The position numbers and the translations under genes were made by a program. Below are positions 35,084 through 43,058 of a stretch of DNA of 64,000 nucleotides, in pieces (within the stretch, counting starts at the first letter, position 1; each line of letters opens with the position of its first letter). Below the pieces are notes generated by a model. That model was not told the origin of the DNA. It ran no database searches and was given only the letters and a program-made list of their open reading frames with translations. The stretch covers positions 2,046,001 through 2,110,000 of the forward strand of contig NZ_CP063189.1 of assembly GCF_028609805.1 (NCBI RefSeq), written 5' to 3'. Source of the stretch: Corynebacterium massiliense DSM 45435. GTDB lineage: Bacteria; Actinomycetota; Actinomycetes; Mycobacteriales; Mycobacteriaceae.

Positions 35084-36025
35084 GTGCCCTGCAGTAGATT
35101 CAAGACCAAGATATTCTTAGCCGCCGTGGGGGTTTACAACGGGGGACTGTCCGCTGACCAGATTCGTCGACGCGTTCGTGACGGCCGAATGACAAAGCTC
35201 TGCGGCGGAGTGTACTGCTGGGGAGAACCTAATGGGGATACCGTTCGGCTATCCCTCAAAGCACACCGCCCGAATCTTCTCCTCACCGGTGATACGGCTG
35301 TGCAGGTCATATTTGGGTCGCCGATCACTCTGCCTGTCCATGTCGCGGTGCCACTGCCACGCCAATTAACCGGCACAAAATATGTCTCTGCTCATCGAAT
35401 CTCTTCATCTTCACACTGGCACCTAAACGGCGCGCACTACCCGCCCATCCCAGATCTGCTCACCCATTGTGAGACCGACTCTCTAGCCATTCGCTTTCTT
35501 GACTGGTGGTTTTCAGGCAGAAATGGACAAGAGAAGTTGGAAAGATCGTGCGCTGGGCGGCGTCTTAGTGCGAAGGCTCAAAATTTCATCTCCGCCGCAG
35601 CGATAGGCGCCGATAGTGCACCCGAACGAGCACTGGTGAAGCGGCTGCGCGGTGAGGGATTTGCCGTGCACAGCAATGTCAAGATCGGAGACTACTTTTG
35701 GGACATTGTCCTCCCCAAACACCGAATCGCGATCGAAGTAGATGGTTTTGAAGTCCACCAAGGAAGAGCGGAAAACCACCACACCTTCGCTCGTGACCGG
35801 TGGAAGAGTAATGACGCTACGGCCCGCGGGTACCTCGTCTTTAGGTACCCGGCGATGTGCGTGAAAAACGTGCCCGAGCACATCACGGATCAGATCCGCT
35901 CAGTTGCACGCGGCTGTAAACCCAGCAAAGCGACGATCGATGAAAACGTTCGCGGCCACCAGGGTGTGTGGAAATGGCACCCCATGTTTAAGCAGTCTGA
36001 CGAGTGGTTCACTCCGTTTTCTTAA
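35084..36025 (+). CDS. AbiEi-like winged helix plus DUF559 nuclease-fold protein
   Basis: The protein has about 313 residues with the start uncertain (GTG at 35084). An N-terminal winged-helix segment GLSADQIRRRVRDGRMTKL followed by CGGVYCW resembles AbiEi antitoxin domains. The C-terminal part carries a Vsr/DUF559 PD-(D/E)xK-like core: DYFWDIVLPKHRIAIEVDGFEVH near residues 205-227, with later ARDRWKSNDATARGYLVFRYP. The GC content is visibly lower than in neighbours and the gene lies between matching repeats, so it looks acquired. A DNA-cleaving or defence role is plausible but not shown. Confidence 0.7.
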   Translation: MPCSRFKTKIFLAAVGVYNGGLSADQIRRRVRDGRMTKLCGGVYCWGEPNGDTVRLSLKAHRPNLLLTGDTAVQVIFGSPITLPVHVAVPLPRQLTGTKYVSAHRISSSSHWHLNGAHYPPIPDLLTHCETDSLAIRFLDWWFSGRNGQEKLERSCAGRRLSAKAQNFISAAAIGADSAPERALVKRLRGEGFAVHSNVKIGDYFWDIVLPKHRIAIEVDGFEVHQGRAENHHTFARDRWKSNDATARGYLVFRYPAMCVKNVPEHITDQIRSVARGCKPSKATIDENVRGHQGVWKWHPMFKQSDEWFTPFS

Positions 36026-36079
36026 CCGTGCCTCGGCCGGTTAGAACGATTGGGGGATAGCGGTCGCGTGTCGCCCATT

Positions 36080-36139
36080 TTTGGATCGTAAGGGTTCAAA
36101 ACCTCGCATGACGGGGTGCCTAATTACCAGAAACAGGCA
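36080..36139 (+). repeat. Right flank repeat of the DUF559 gene
   Basis: TTTGGATCGTAAGG (36080-36093) and AAACAGGCA (36131-36139) match the left flank in content and spacing. The sequence between is only weakly conserved. Confidence 0.7.
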
Positions 36140-36163
36140 ATGGGTGATTCCACGCGGAGGAAG

Positions 36164-37243
36164 TTAGACGGAGGCGGGACGGCGGAGGCGGCGGACGGCG
36201 CGGCGCGCGGGTTCCTCGACAAGCACGTAGCTCGCGGCAGCGAGCGGGATGGTCAGAGTCAAAGTCGCCAGCAGAATGACGAAGAAGTCGACGTGGTTGC
36301 CCGAAAAGACTGGGATGTCCAGCAGCGGGAAGCACAACCCCAGCACCGCGACGTGCCAGAGAAAAATGCCGTACGACCAGCGGCCGAGCGCCTGCATCAC
36401 GGGCGATTCCAAAAAGCGCGCCTGGGGCGCCAGCGCGTACGGCACCACCACGCAGAACGCGAAAGCCCCGCCGACGGCCACGCGCCGGGCGAACTCACCC
36501 GCCGACGGGTGAATAAGCCCCTGCGGCCCAAACCACTCGCGACTGCCCAGCCACATGAAGAACGCGGCGAGCACCAGCCACAGCCAGCGGTGGTGAAAGA
36601 GGGAGCGCAGGCGCGGCACGCGGCCTTCGAACTCGGCGGCGAGCATGCCCACCGCGAACCACAGGAAGTAGGCGGGCGGCCAGATCTGGCTGTTGACGCC
36701 AGACGAGTCCTCCTCAAACGCCCGCACAAAAGGCAGCCACGCCCACCCGAGCGACACAAGCCCCGCACCCGCGATGAGCACCACCCGCGGCCAAAACCGA
36801 AACCTGCCCAGCACAAGGACCAGAAGCGGCAAACAGATATAGAAGGCGATCTCCGCGCACAGCGACCACAGGTGGGTCAGCCCCGGCGCCAGGCCATCGA
36901 CAACAAACACCTGCGTGGACGTGAGATTCGCTAGGACCTGCGTCCAGGTCATGGAGCGGGCATCGGGAAACAGCAAAATCACCGCCACCACGCACACCCA
37001 GTACGCAGGCAGGATGCGCCCGGCGCGACTCAAATAGTAGCCACCGGCAGTGTGCCACCCGCGCCGGCGCCACAGCACAAAGGCACTCAACGCGAAGAAG
37101 ACGGCGACGAAGTAGTCGAAGCGCTCGGCAAACGACCAGCCGGTGCGGGTCTGGAAGGACACGTGGGTGACCACGACACCCATCGCGGCTAACGCCCGCA
37201 GGCCGTCGAGGGCGGGGAGGTGCTGCGGTAAGGTGTCTGCCAT
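36164..37243 (-). CDS. Acyltransferase-3 family membrane protein
   Basis: This 359-residue OafA/YrhL-type integral membrane O-acyltransferase would transfer acyl groups (often acetyl or succinyl) to envelope glycans. It begins LPALDGLRALAAMGVVVTHVSF with the catalytic His. About ten helices follow, with SRAGRILPAYWVCV and LWSLCAEIAFYICLPLLVLVLG in the family positions. An Arg-rich cytoplasmic tail ends it. AAGGAT precedes the ATG at 37243, which was chosen over much earlier in-frame starts. Arabinogalactan or LAM decoration would fit the neighbourhood. Confidence 0.88.
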   Translation of the reverse strand: MADTLPQHLPALDGLRALAAMGVVVTHVSFQTRTGWSFAERFDYFVAVFFALSAFVLWRRRGWHTAGGYYLSRAGRILPAYWVCVVAVILLFPDARSMTWTQVLANLTSTQVFVVDGLAPGLTHLWSLCAEIAFYICLPLLVLVLGRFRFWPRVVLIAGAGLVSLGWAWLPFVRAFEEDSSGVNSQIWPPAYFLWFAVGMLAAEFEGRVPRLRSLFHHRWLWLVLAAFFMWLGSREWFGPQGLIHPSAGEFARRVAVGGAFAFCVVVPYALAPQARFLESPVMQALGRWSYGIFLWHVAVLGLCFPLLDIPVFSGNHVDFFVILLATLTLTIPLAAASYVLVEEPARRAVRRLRRPASV

Positions 37244-37288
37244 ATCCTTCCCCCTCCTGCAACTCCTGCAAGCTCGCGCGTGACTGGA

Positions 37289-37294
37289 CATACT
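37289..37294 (+). promoter_or_regulatory. Leaderless -10 (CATACT) of the DUF3068 gene
   Basis: CATACT lies 7 nt before the ATG at 37302. Confidence 0.5.
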
Positions 37295-37301
37295 ACTGTA
37301 A

Positions 37302-38345
37302 ATGGCTCGTTTTCTTCCCTCCGACCGCACCGTCCGGTGGCTCATTATCGCCGCCGCCATCGTGGGACTGCTCGGCGCACTCGTCCCGCCGATCTTTGAA
37401 AACCGCGCCCGGCCGCTGTCCACGAAGGAAGACTTCACGGTCGCCACCGACCCGACCGACGTGACCGTTGCGGAGGACAAAGATGGGCGGCCGTGGCGGG
37501 AGAACATCGCCAAGCAGCACTTCGAGAGCACCCGGCACACGCGCACGGCGAAAACGGACGTCGATTCCGTCGCCAAGGTGCAGTCGGAAACGCGCACGGA
37601 GCTGGACCACCGCGAGTTCGCCAGCCTGGAATCCGAGACGAACCTCAACCGCGAGTCGGTCTACCCGCAGGCGGGCCCCACGTCCTCGGAGACGCTGCGC
37701 ACCCCGTGGGGCACCACCGAGCACGCGGCCTTCGAGCGCGAGGGCATGCAGTATTTCTTCCCCTCGGAGACCGAGCAGCGCAGCTACCCGTACTACGACT
37801 CGGTGGCGCAGACCTCGGAGCCGGCGGACTTCACCGGCACCGAGCGCCTCAACGGGGTGCCCACCTACATGTTCCGCCAGACCATCGAGGCGCACCCGCT
37901 CAACGAGACGCTGAATAAGCCCCTGCACGTCTCCGGCCCGGCGAAGGATTTCTACTCCGCGACCGAGCGCGAACGCTACGACTACCCCGCCGATACGACG
38001 GTGGCCCTCGAGCCGTATTACACGGTCGCCCGCACCTTCTGGGTCGAGCCGACCACGGGCCTCATCGTGAACATGGATGAGGACATCGACGTGGTCCTGG
38101 CCACCGATCGGCAGCAGGTGGCGGGCTTCGACGACGCCGCGCTTGCCGATGCCCGCTCCAACCGCCCCGTCTTTTCCGCCCACCTGACCTGGTCGGAGGA
38201 CTCACGCACCGCGGCGCTGGACCGAGTGGCGAGGACGGTGAACTTTGTGAAGACCCTGGCGGTCATCGGCTGGCTGGGCAAAACTGCGGCCGTCGTGCTG
38301 CTGGCCAGCGCGGCCTGGGTGTACTACCGCCGGTCTGATAGATGA
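37302..38345 (+). CDS. DUF3068 (PorA family) membrane protein
   Basis: The protein has 347 residues. An N-terminal helix (about 12-31) and a C-terminal helix (about 315-338) bracket a large exterior domain. The family is DUF3068, restricted to mycolata. Conserved segments include LIIAAAIVGLLGALVPPIF and YYTVARTFWVEPTTGLIVNMDED. It may serve envelope assembly. Its stop overlaps the next gene's ATG (ATGA), so the two are coupled. An 11-mer copy is at 38141. Confidence 0.85.
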   Translation: MARFLPSDRTVRWLIIAAAIVGLLGALVPPIFENRARPLSTKEDFTVATDPTDVTVAEDKDGRPWRENIAKQHFESTRHTRTAKTDVDSVAKVQSETRTELDHREFASLESETNLNRESVYPQAGPTSSETLRTPWGTTEHAAFEREGMQYFFPSETEQRSYPYYDSVAQTSEPADFTGTERLNGVPTYMFRQTIEAHPLNETLNKPLHVSGPAKDFYSATERERYDYPADTTVALEPYYTVARTFWVEPTTGLIVNMDEDIDVVLATDRQQVAGFDDAALADARSNRPVFSAHLTWSEDSRTAALDRVARTVNFVKTLAVIGWLGKTAAVVLLASAAWVYYRRSDR

Positions 38346-39859
38346 GAAAGCGCTACCTCCTTTTAGGCGCCCTGCTCGTCGCCGCGGTGACGTGGCCGTT
38401 CTTTTTACCCGGCGAGTTCGTCTGGCGCGACATGGTGATCCTGGACGCGCCGGGCTGGACCGCGGCGAACTTCGGCGGCGGGGACTTGCCGGCCCGCAAT
38501 TCGCCGCAAGATGGGCTGCTGGCCATCGCGGGACTGGTGGGCCTCGGAGGCGTTCTTGCCCGAGCCCTGATTGTTGGCGCCGCCAGCGCCGCCGCGTGGG
38601 CGGGCTACCGGTTCGGCCACACGCCCGTGGGCACCTGCGCGGCGATGGTCCTCGCCGTCATCAACCCCTTCGTGGTCGAGCGGCTCCTGCAAGGCCAGTG
38701 GTCGCTGGCGGTGGCGGCGTGGCTGCTGCCGGCCATTGCGGTGGCGGACAAGCATCGCACCGCCTGGCTCTGCATGTGCGGTGCGGCGATTACCCCGACC
38801 GGTGGGCTTTTCGCCCTGGCCACGGGCACGCTCACAGTCAGGGGAAGGCGAGTGGCTACTTTCGGCATCGGCACGCTGCTCTGCCTGCCGTGGCTCGTTC
38901 CCGGCCTGCTCCACCCGGGCGCAAGCATGCACGCCGCGGCGTCGGCCACCGCGTTCGCGCCGCGGGCGGAGGCGTTCACGGGCACGCTCGGCACGCTCGC
39001 CGGCTTGGGCGGTATCTGGAACGCGGCGGCGGTCCCTGCCTCGCGGGCGGCCGGCTTCGCACTTTTCGGCTTCCTGTTGGCACCGCTCGTCGTCGCGGGC
39101 ACGACGCGCCTGCCGCGACGCACCCTCGCGGCGCTGGGCGCGCTTGCGGCGATCGGTGTGGTCGTCCCCCTCGTCGCGTGGCTCGCCCCGGAGCTCATCG
39201 CGCAACTCCTCCGCGCGGTCCCCGGCGCGGGCCTTATCCGCGATAGCCACAAGCTGGTGGCGCTGGCCATCCCGTTGTACGTGGCGGCGCTCGGCACGCT
39301 GCGGGGACAGACCGCCTGGGCCGGTCTCGTCACCGCCGCCCTGCTCGTCCCCGACGCGCCCTGGGCGCTGCAGGCGCTTACCCCCAGCAAAAAGCCAGTC
39401 ATCAACGAGGCGCTAGTCCGAGAGCTGGCCGGGAAAGACGTCTACTTCGCGGACCGCGGCCCGCTCGTGCGTATCGATGACACCGTCTCCGTCGATCCCT
39501 ACTCCAAGGCGGTGGGCGCGGTGGAGTCGGGCGAGCTCGTCGTCGATGGCGAGCGCGTCGACGACCCGGCCCCGCGGTGGTTAGCCGCCCACGCCGCCTG
39601 GGGGCGCGGAGACCTGAAAGCGTTAGAGGATCTCGGCATCGGCGCGGTGGTGGAAAACGATCAGGTCGTCGCGCAGACCGATGCCCCGCCGACGCCGGTG
39701 CCCTGGGCACTCACCGCCGGGTGGCTGCTTATCCCCGCGGGTCTTGTAGCTCGCGCAGCAGCTCTTCGAAGCGCCGGCCGGTCTTCTGCCACGAGTAGTG
39801 GGACGCGAGATCGCGCGCCGCGGAACCGAGGGCGCGGCGGCGGGCGGGGTCACAGATAA
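38342..39859 (+). CDS. GT-C-like polytopic membrane protein
   Basis: The protein has 505 residues, not firmly assigned. About ten hydrophobic segments are present. Near the start, PGEFVWRDMVILDAP has an acidic pair after helix 1, and AVINPFVVERLLQGQWSLAVAAWLLP resembles the NPF-V-RL-GQW motif of GT-C glycosyltransferases. RDSHKLVALAIPLY is near residue 300. These suggest a lipid-linked sugar transferase for the arabinan/mannan layer. The last 44 codons run antisense through the end of the GT4 gene and encode an Arg-rich tail, so the original stop may have been lost. Confidence 0.7.
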   Translation: MRKRYLLLGALLVAAVTWPFFLPGEFVWRDMVILDAPGWTAANFGGGDLPARNSPQDGLLAIAGLVGLGGVLARALIVGAASAAAWAGYRFGHTPVGTCAAMVLAVINPFVVERLLQGQWSLAVAAWLLPAIAVADKHRTAWLCMCGAAITPTGGLFALATGTLTVRGRRVATFGIGTLLCLPWLVPGLLHPGASMHAAASATAFAPRAEAFTGTLGTLAGLGGIWNAAAVPASRAAGFALFGFLLAPLVVAGTTRLPRRTLAALGALAAIGVVVPLVAWLAPELIAQLLRAVPGAGLIRDSHKLVALAIPLYVAALGTLRGQTAWAGLVTAALLVPDAPWALQALTPSKKPVINEALVRELAGKDVYFADRGPLVRIDDTVSVDPYSKAVGAVESGELVVDGERVDDPAPRWLAAHAAWGRGDLKALEDLGIGAVVENDQVVAQTDAPPTPVPWALTAGWLLIPAGLVARAAALRSAGRSSATSSGTRDRAPRNRGRGGGRGHR

Positions 39860-40826
39860 GCTCCTGCACCGCGGCGTGGAACCCGGGCTCGTTATCTGCC
39901 AATAGCCCGGTTTCGCCGTCGATGACCGAGTCGCGCAGGCCGAAGGAATACCCGACGGTGGGCACACCGTGCTGGGCGGCCTCCATGACGGCAAGGCCCC
40001 AGCCTTCTTTGCGCGAGGGCATCAAGTGGGCATCGGCACGCGCCAGCAGGGCGTGCTTGTACACCTCGCTGACCTGGCCGTGGAAGGCCACCCGGTCGGC
40101 CACCCCGCGGCGGGTCGCGTACTCGCGCAGCTGGCTTTCCCACCAGCCGGTGCCCACGACGTCGAGGACAGCCTCGGGCAGCCGCGCGACGGTGTCCATG
40201 GCGTGCTCGATCTGCTTGTGCGGCACCAGGCGCGACAGGGTCAGCAGGTGAACGTCTGCCTCCCGGTCCAGGCGCGGGACGTGGTCCGGGACGGGATCGA
40301 GGCCATTTTCGATGATCTCGACACCCCGAATGCCCAGCCCGTGCAGGTCCTCCCGCGAAGCTTCCGACACCGTCACGTACGGCGCGCCGCGGTACACACG
40401 GGGCGCGACCTGCGACTCTAGGAACCAGCCAAGCCTGCCGATGACCGGCCCCGCCACCGGCCACTGCTCCCGGTGGCAGTGATGCGTTAGTAGCACCGTC
40501 GGCCGCCCGGCGATGAGGCGGGCGAAGAAGGGGATGCCGTTTTGGGTGTCCACCACCGCGTCGATGCCGCGCAGGGAACCTAGCCCCAACCTCCCTGCAA
40601 GGATGGCGAGCCACGCGCGCGGGTACACGCCGTACTTCCCGCCGCCGCGGGAATACGCCACGCCTTCGCGGACGTCGCAGCGGGCGGCGTTCATGTGCTT
40701 CGCGGTGCGGAAGACCACCTCGTGGCCTTGGGCGGCGAGGTACTCGCCAACCCGCTCAAGGTAGCGCTCGGAGCCGCCGCCCTGCGGGTGCGTGGAATCG
40801 CGCCAGCACAATAGGAGAATTTTCAT
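39729..40826 (-). CDS. Glycosyltransferase, GT4 family
   Basis: The protein has 365 residues in a GT-B fold. The N-terminal domain contains HPQGGGSERYLERVGEYLAAQGHEV. The nucleotide-binding C-terminal domain has LLTLSRLVPHKQIEHAMD and the E-x7-E segment SRKEGWGLAVMEAAQHGVP (about 275-293). The sugar and acceptor are unknown; mannose to a polyprenyl or glycolipid acceptor is a reasonable guess. It is divergent from the methyltransferase gene 24 bp away and overlaps the convergent GT-C-like gene by 131 bp. Confidence 0.9.
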   Translation of the reverse strand: MKILLLCWRDSTHPQGGGSERYLERVGEYLAAQGHEVVFRTAKHMNAARCDVREGVAYSRGGGKYGVYPRAWLAILAGRLGLGSLRGIDAVVDTQNGIPFFARLIAGRPTVLLTHHCHREQWPVAGPVIGRLGWFLESQVAPRVYRGAPYVTVSEASREDLHGLGIRGVEIIENGLDPVPDHVPRLDREADVHLLTLSRLVPHKQIEHAMDTVARLPEAVLDVVGTGWWESQLREYATRRGVADRVAFHGQVSEVYKHALLARADAHLMPSRKEGWGLAVMEAAQHGVPTVGYSFGLRDSVIDGETGLLADNEPGFHAAVQELICDPARRRALGSAARDLASHYSWQKTGRRFEELLRELQDPRG

Positions 40827-40836
40827 CGCGAGGTAT

Positions 40837-40842
40837 TAGCCT
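40837..40842 (+). promoter_or_regulatory. Leaderless -10 (TAGCCT) of the methyltransferase gene
   Basis: TAGCCT lies 8 nt before the ATG at 40851, within the 24-bp divergent gap. Confidence 0.6.
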
Positions 40843-40850
40843 AGCGTGGC

Positions 40851-41618
40851 ATGGACTCTACCCGGACGTTCGCCACCCTCCGCCGCTCCTGGAAGCTGCT
40901 GCGTTCCTTCCGCTTTGAGCAGACCCGGCCGGATGTTTTCTACGGCGGACTGGCCGAGGACACTGCGGGGTTGGTCAACGCGCTTGCCACCGACCTCGAC
41001 GTCACCCTCCCCGGCTCCCGCGTCCTCGACGTCGGCGGCGGCCCGGGCTATTTCGCCGACGCGTTCGCCCGCCGCGGTGCCGACTACTTCGGTGTCGAGC
41101 CCGACGCCGGCGAGATGTCGGCGGCCGGCATCCAGCTTGCGCGCGCCGTGCGTGGCGATGGCACCCGTCTCCCCTTCGCCGACGCCACCTTCAACATCAC
41201 GTATTCCTCCAACGTGGCCGAGCACATCCCCAACTGGGAGGCCATGGGTGACGAAATGCTTCGGGTGACGCGGCCGGGTGGTCTCGTCATCCTCAGTTAC
41301 ACCGTGTGGCTCGGGCCGTTCGGCGGCCACGAGACCGGCCTGTGGCAGCACTATGTGGGCGGCGAATTCGCCAGGGACCGCTACTCACGCCGCCACGGGC
41401 ATCCGCCGAAGAACGTGTTCGGGCAGTCGCTTTTCGATGTCTCCTGCACCGCCGGCCTCCGCTGGGCCCGCCGACAGAAGAACGCGCACCTCACAGCCGC
41501 CTTCCCGCGCTACCACCCCAGCTGGGCATGGTGGCTGGTGAAGGTGCCGGGCGTTCGCGAGTTCGCCGTGTCCAACCTCGTGGTCGTGCTGAAAAAACAA
41601 CCTAAGCCCAGAAAATAA
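40851..41618 (+). CDS. Class I SAM-dependent methyltransferase
   Basis: The protein has 255 residues. Motif I VLDVGGGPGYFADAF is near 59-73 with acidic FGVEPD after it. LPFADATFNITYSSNVAEHI is the motif II/post-II region typical of UbiE/methyltransferase-11 proteins. The C-terminal half is rich in aromatic residues. The substrate is unknown. Paired divergently with a GT4 transferase, it may methylate a sugar or lipid of the envelope. Confidence 0.85.
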   Translation: MDSTRTFATLRRSWKLLRSFRFEQTRPDVFYGGLAEDTAGLVNALATDLDVTLPGSRVLDVGGGPGYFADAFARRGADYFGVEPDAGEMSAAGIQLARAVRGDGTRLPFADATFNITYSSNVAEHIPNWEAMGDEMLRVTRPGGLVILSYTVWLGPFGGHETGLWQHYVGGEFARDRYSRRHGHPPKNVFGQSLFDVSCTAGLRWARRQKNAHLTAAFPRYHPSWAWWLVKVPGVREFAVSNLVVVLKKQPKPRK

Positions 41619-41653
41619 CAAGGTCATTGCCAGCGACTATGCCGCCATTCGGA

Positions 41654-41659
41654 TAATGT
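41654..41659 (+). promoter_or_regulatory. Leaderless -10 (TAATGT) before the 41667 gene
   Basis: TAATGT lies 7 nt before the ATG at 41667; GATAAT overlaps it by 4 bases and would also fit. Confidence 0.5.
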
Positions 41660-41666
41660 CTGCGCT

Positions 41667-42692
41667 ATGAACAACTATTCCCCTCACTCGCCCGATCCCC
41701 AGTGGGCAAACGCGCAGTACTCACAACAGCAGTACTCACAACAGCAGTACGAACCCCAGGAACCCGCGCCCCAGCCGTCTGGCAAGTCGCCCTGGCCGAT
41801 CATCATCGCGGTGATCCTCGGCCTCATCCTCCTTGCCGGTCTTGGCTGGCTCGCCTACACCTTGATGGGAAGCGACGACAAAGACAACGACGCCAAGTCG
41901 GCCGCAGTCACGTCGACCGCAGAGAAGTCGGAATCGGAGAAGCCGAAAACCGACGAGAACAAAAAAGACAAAAACAGCAAAGAAGACGAAGCCGCCTCCG
42001 ATCGCTGCTCTGCCGACTTCTTAGCCAAAGACGGCTGGGAGCGGTACACCAGCGTCATGGAGTGCGACGGCGAGTGGCTCTATGCCGGCGTTCCCCAGAC
42101 CGACGACACGGTAGTGCTTCGTTGGGATAGCAACTCTTGGGCGAGGTACCCATGGGACGGTAAGGCCCCGCAGTCTGGATACGACTGCTTCGACCCCGCC
42201 AAGCTGGATGCCGACGGAATGCCTGACGCCATCCGCGAGAACGTCACCAAGTGCAGCTCGACAAAGGACGAAGACACGAAAAAGGACGCTGAAACCTGCG
42301 GGGCATCGGCAAGCGAGGCAGTCAGCCGCTGGGCACCGGGATTGGACTTCGGCGTCCCGGGCGTGGTCCCGTCCCTCGAATACGCGGGCACCGGTGAGTA
42401 CGACCCCTGCGCCGCGTTGAGCTACATTGTCGTGCCTGTCGAGGGCGCAACCGGTTCGTCCCCGGTTCACATCATGCTGTTCCACCACGGCGACTACCTC
42501 GGTACTGCCACAGCGAAGGGGTACAAGACCAGCAACATCTCCACTGTGTCCGACGACACCATCAGCGCCACCTACAAGTACCCGCTGCCCGGTGAATCGG
42601 GACCCGCATCGTCTGGGGAAGCCTTCGCTACCTTCACCTGGGATGAAGGCGCCCAGAAGGTCCAAATGTCCGGTGATGTCCCGCCGACATAG
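41667..42692 (+). CDS. Putative membrane-anchored exported protein, unknown
   Basis: The product of 341 residues was not recognised. The cytoplasmic N-terminus carries a QYSQQ tandem from a 15-bp DNA repeat (41715-41744). One helix (about 41-63) follows, then a charged Lys/Glu/Asp linker. The exterior domain has six or more cysteines (SDRCSADFL, VMECDG, YDCFD, TKCSS, ETCGAS, YDPCAAL), so disulfides are likely. The C-terminus contains a LppP/LprE-like stretch, PVHIMLFHHGDYLGTAT. It carries an 11-mer copy at 42304, the only exact copy in opposite orientation to its gene. Confidence 0.65.
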   Translation: MNNYSPHSPDPQWANAQYSQQQYSQQQYEPQEPAPQPSGKSPWPIIIAVILGLILLAGLGWLAYTLMGSDDKDNDAKSAAVTSTAEKSESEKPKTDENKKDKNSKEDEAASDRCSADFLAKDGWERYTSVMECDGEWLYAGVPQTDDTVVLRWDSNSWARYPWDGKAPQSGYDCFDPAKLDADGMPDAIRENVTKCSSTKDEDTKKDAETCGASASEAVSRWAPGLDFGVPGVVPSLEYAGTGEYDPCAALSYIVVPVEGATGSSPVHIMLFHHGDYLGTATAKGYKTSNISTVSDDTISATYKYPLPGESGPASSGEAFATFTWDEGAQKVQMSGDVPPT

Positions 42693-43058
42693 GCGGCTGA
42701 CCCCGGGGAATCCGGCTCGTACCGACCACGGCATCTTGCAAATTTCTACGCCGGCCTGCGATAACCACTACATCCATATTCTGGATTCGGTGCTTGTCCC
42801 GCCTGGCCAGGCCCCTTCAGAAGCCGCGGGGTCTGCGCTCAATGCCAAACCCGAGCGCGGCAATGCGCGCTCGCTGAACTCTGCTGGTGACTTCAGCGAC
42901 CCGTGCTGGGAAGACCGAGCCTTCCTATCAGTACCCAGTCGACCCGCCCGAATGCCTCAAAATGCTGCCGGCCCCAGCGATTCCGCCACCGCAGACTGGT
43001 TCGCCGTCGTCCCTTGTGGACCGTGGACTTTATAAGTACATCGGCTCGTGATGGGTGG
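42693..43058. other. Intergenic, no gene recognised
   Basis: This 366-bp stretch lies between convergent genes. An open frame crosses it but has no recognisable domain and no clear start signal. A perfect 8-bp hairpin CGAGCGCG/CGCGCTCG (42852-42859 and 42866-42873) is present without a T-run. Nothing else is supported. Confidence 0.5.

Noticed and set aside
36249..36934. Plus-strand frames over the acyltransferase
   Set aside because: They are antisense shadows. The minus-strand frame has the family motifs and a ribosome site.
42693..43058. Open frame crossing the intergenic region after the 41667 gene
   Set aside because: It begins inside the upstream gene in another frame and encodes low-complexity sequence with no start signal of its own.
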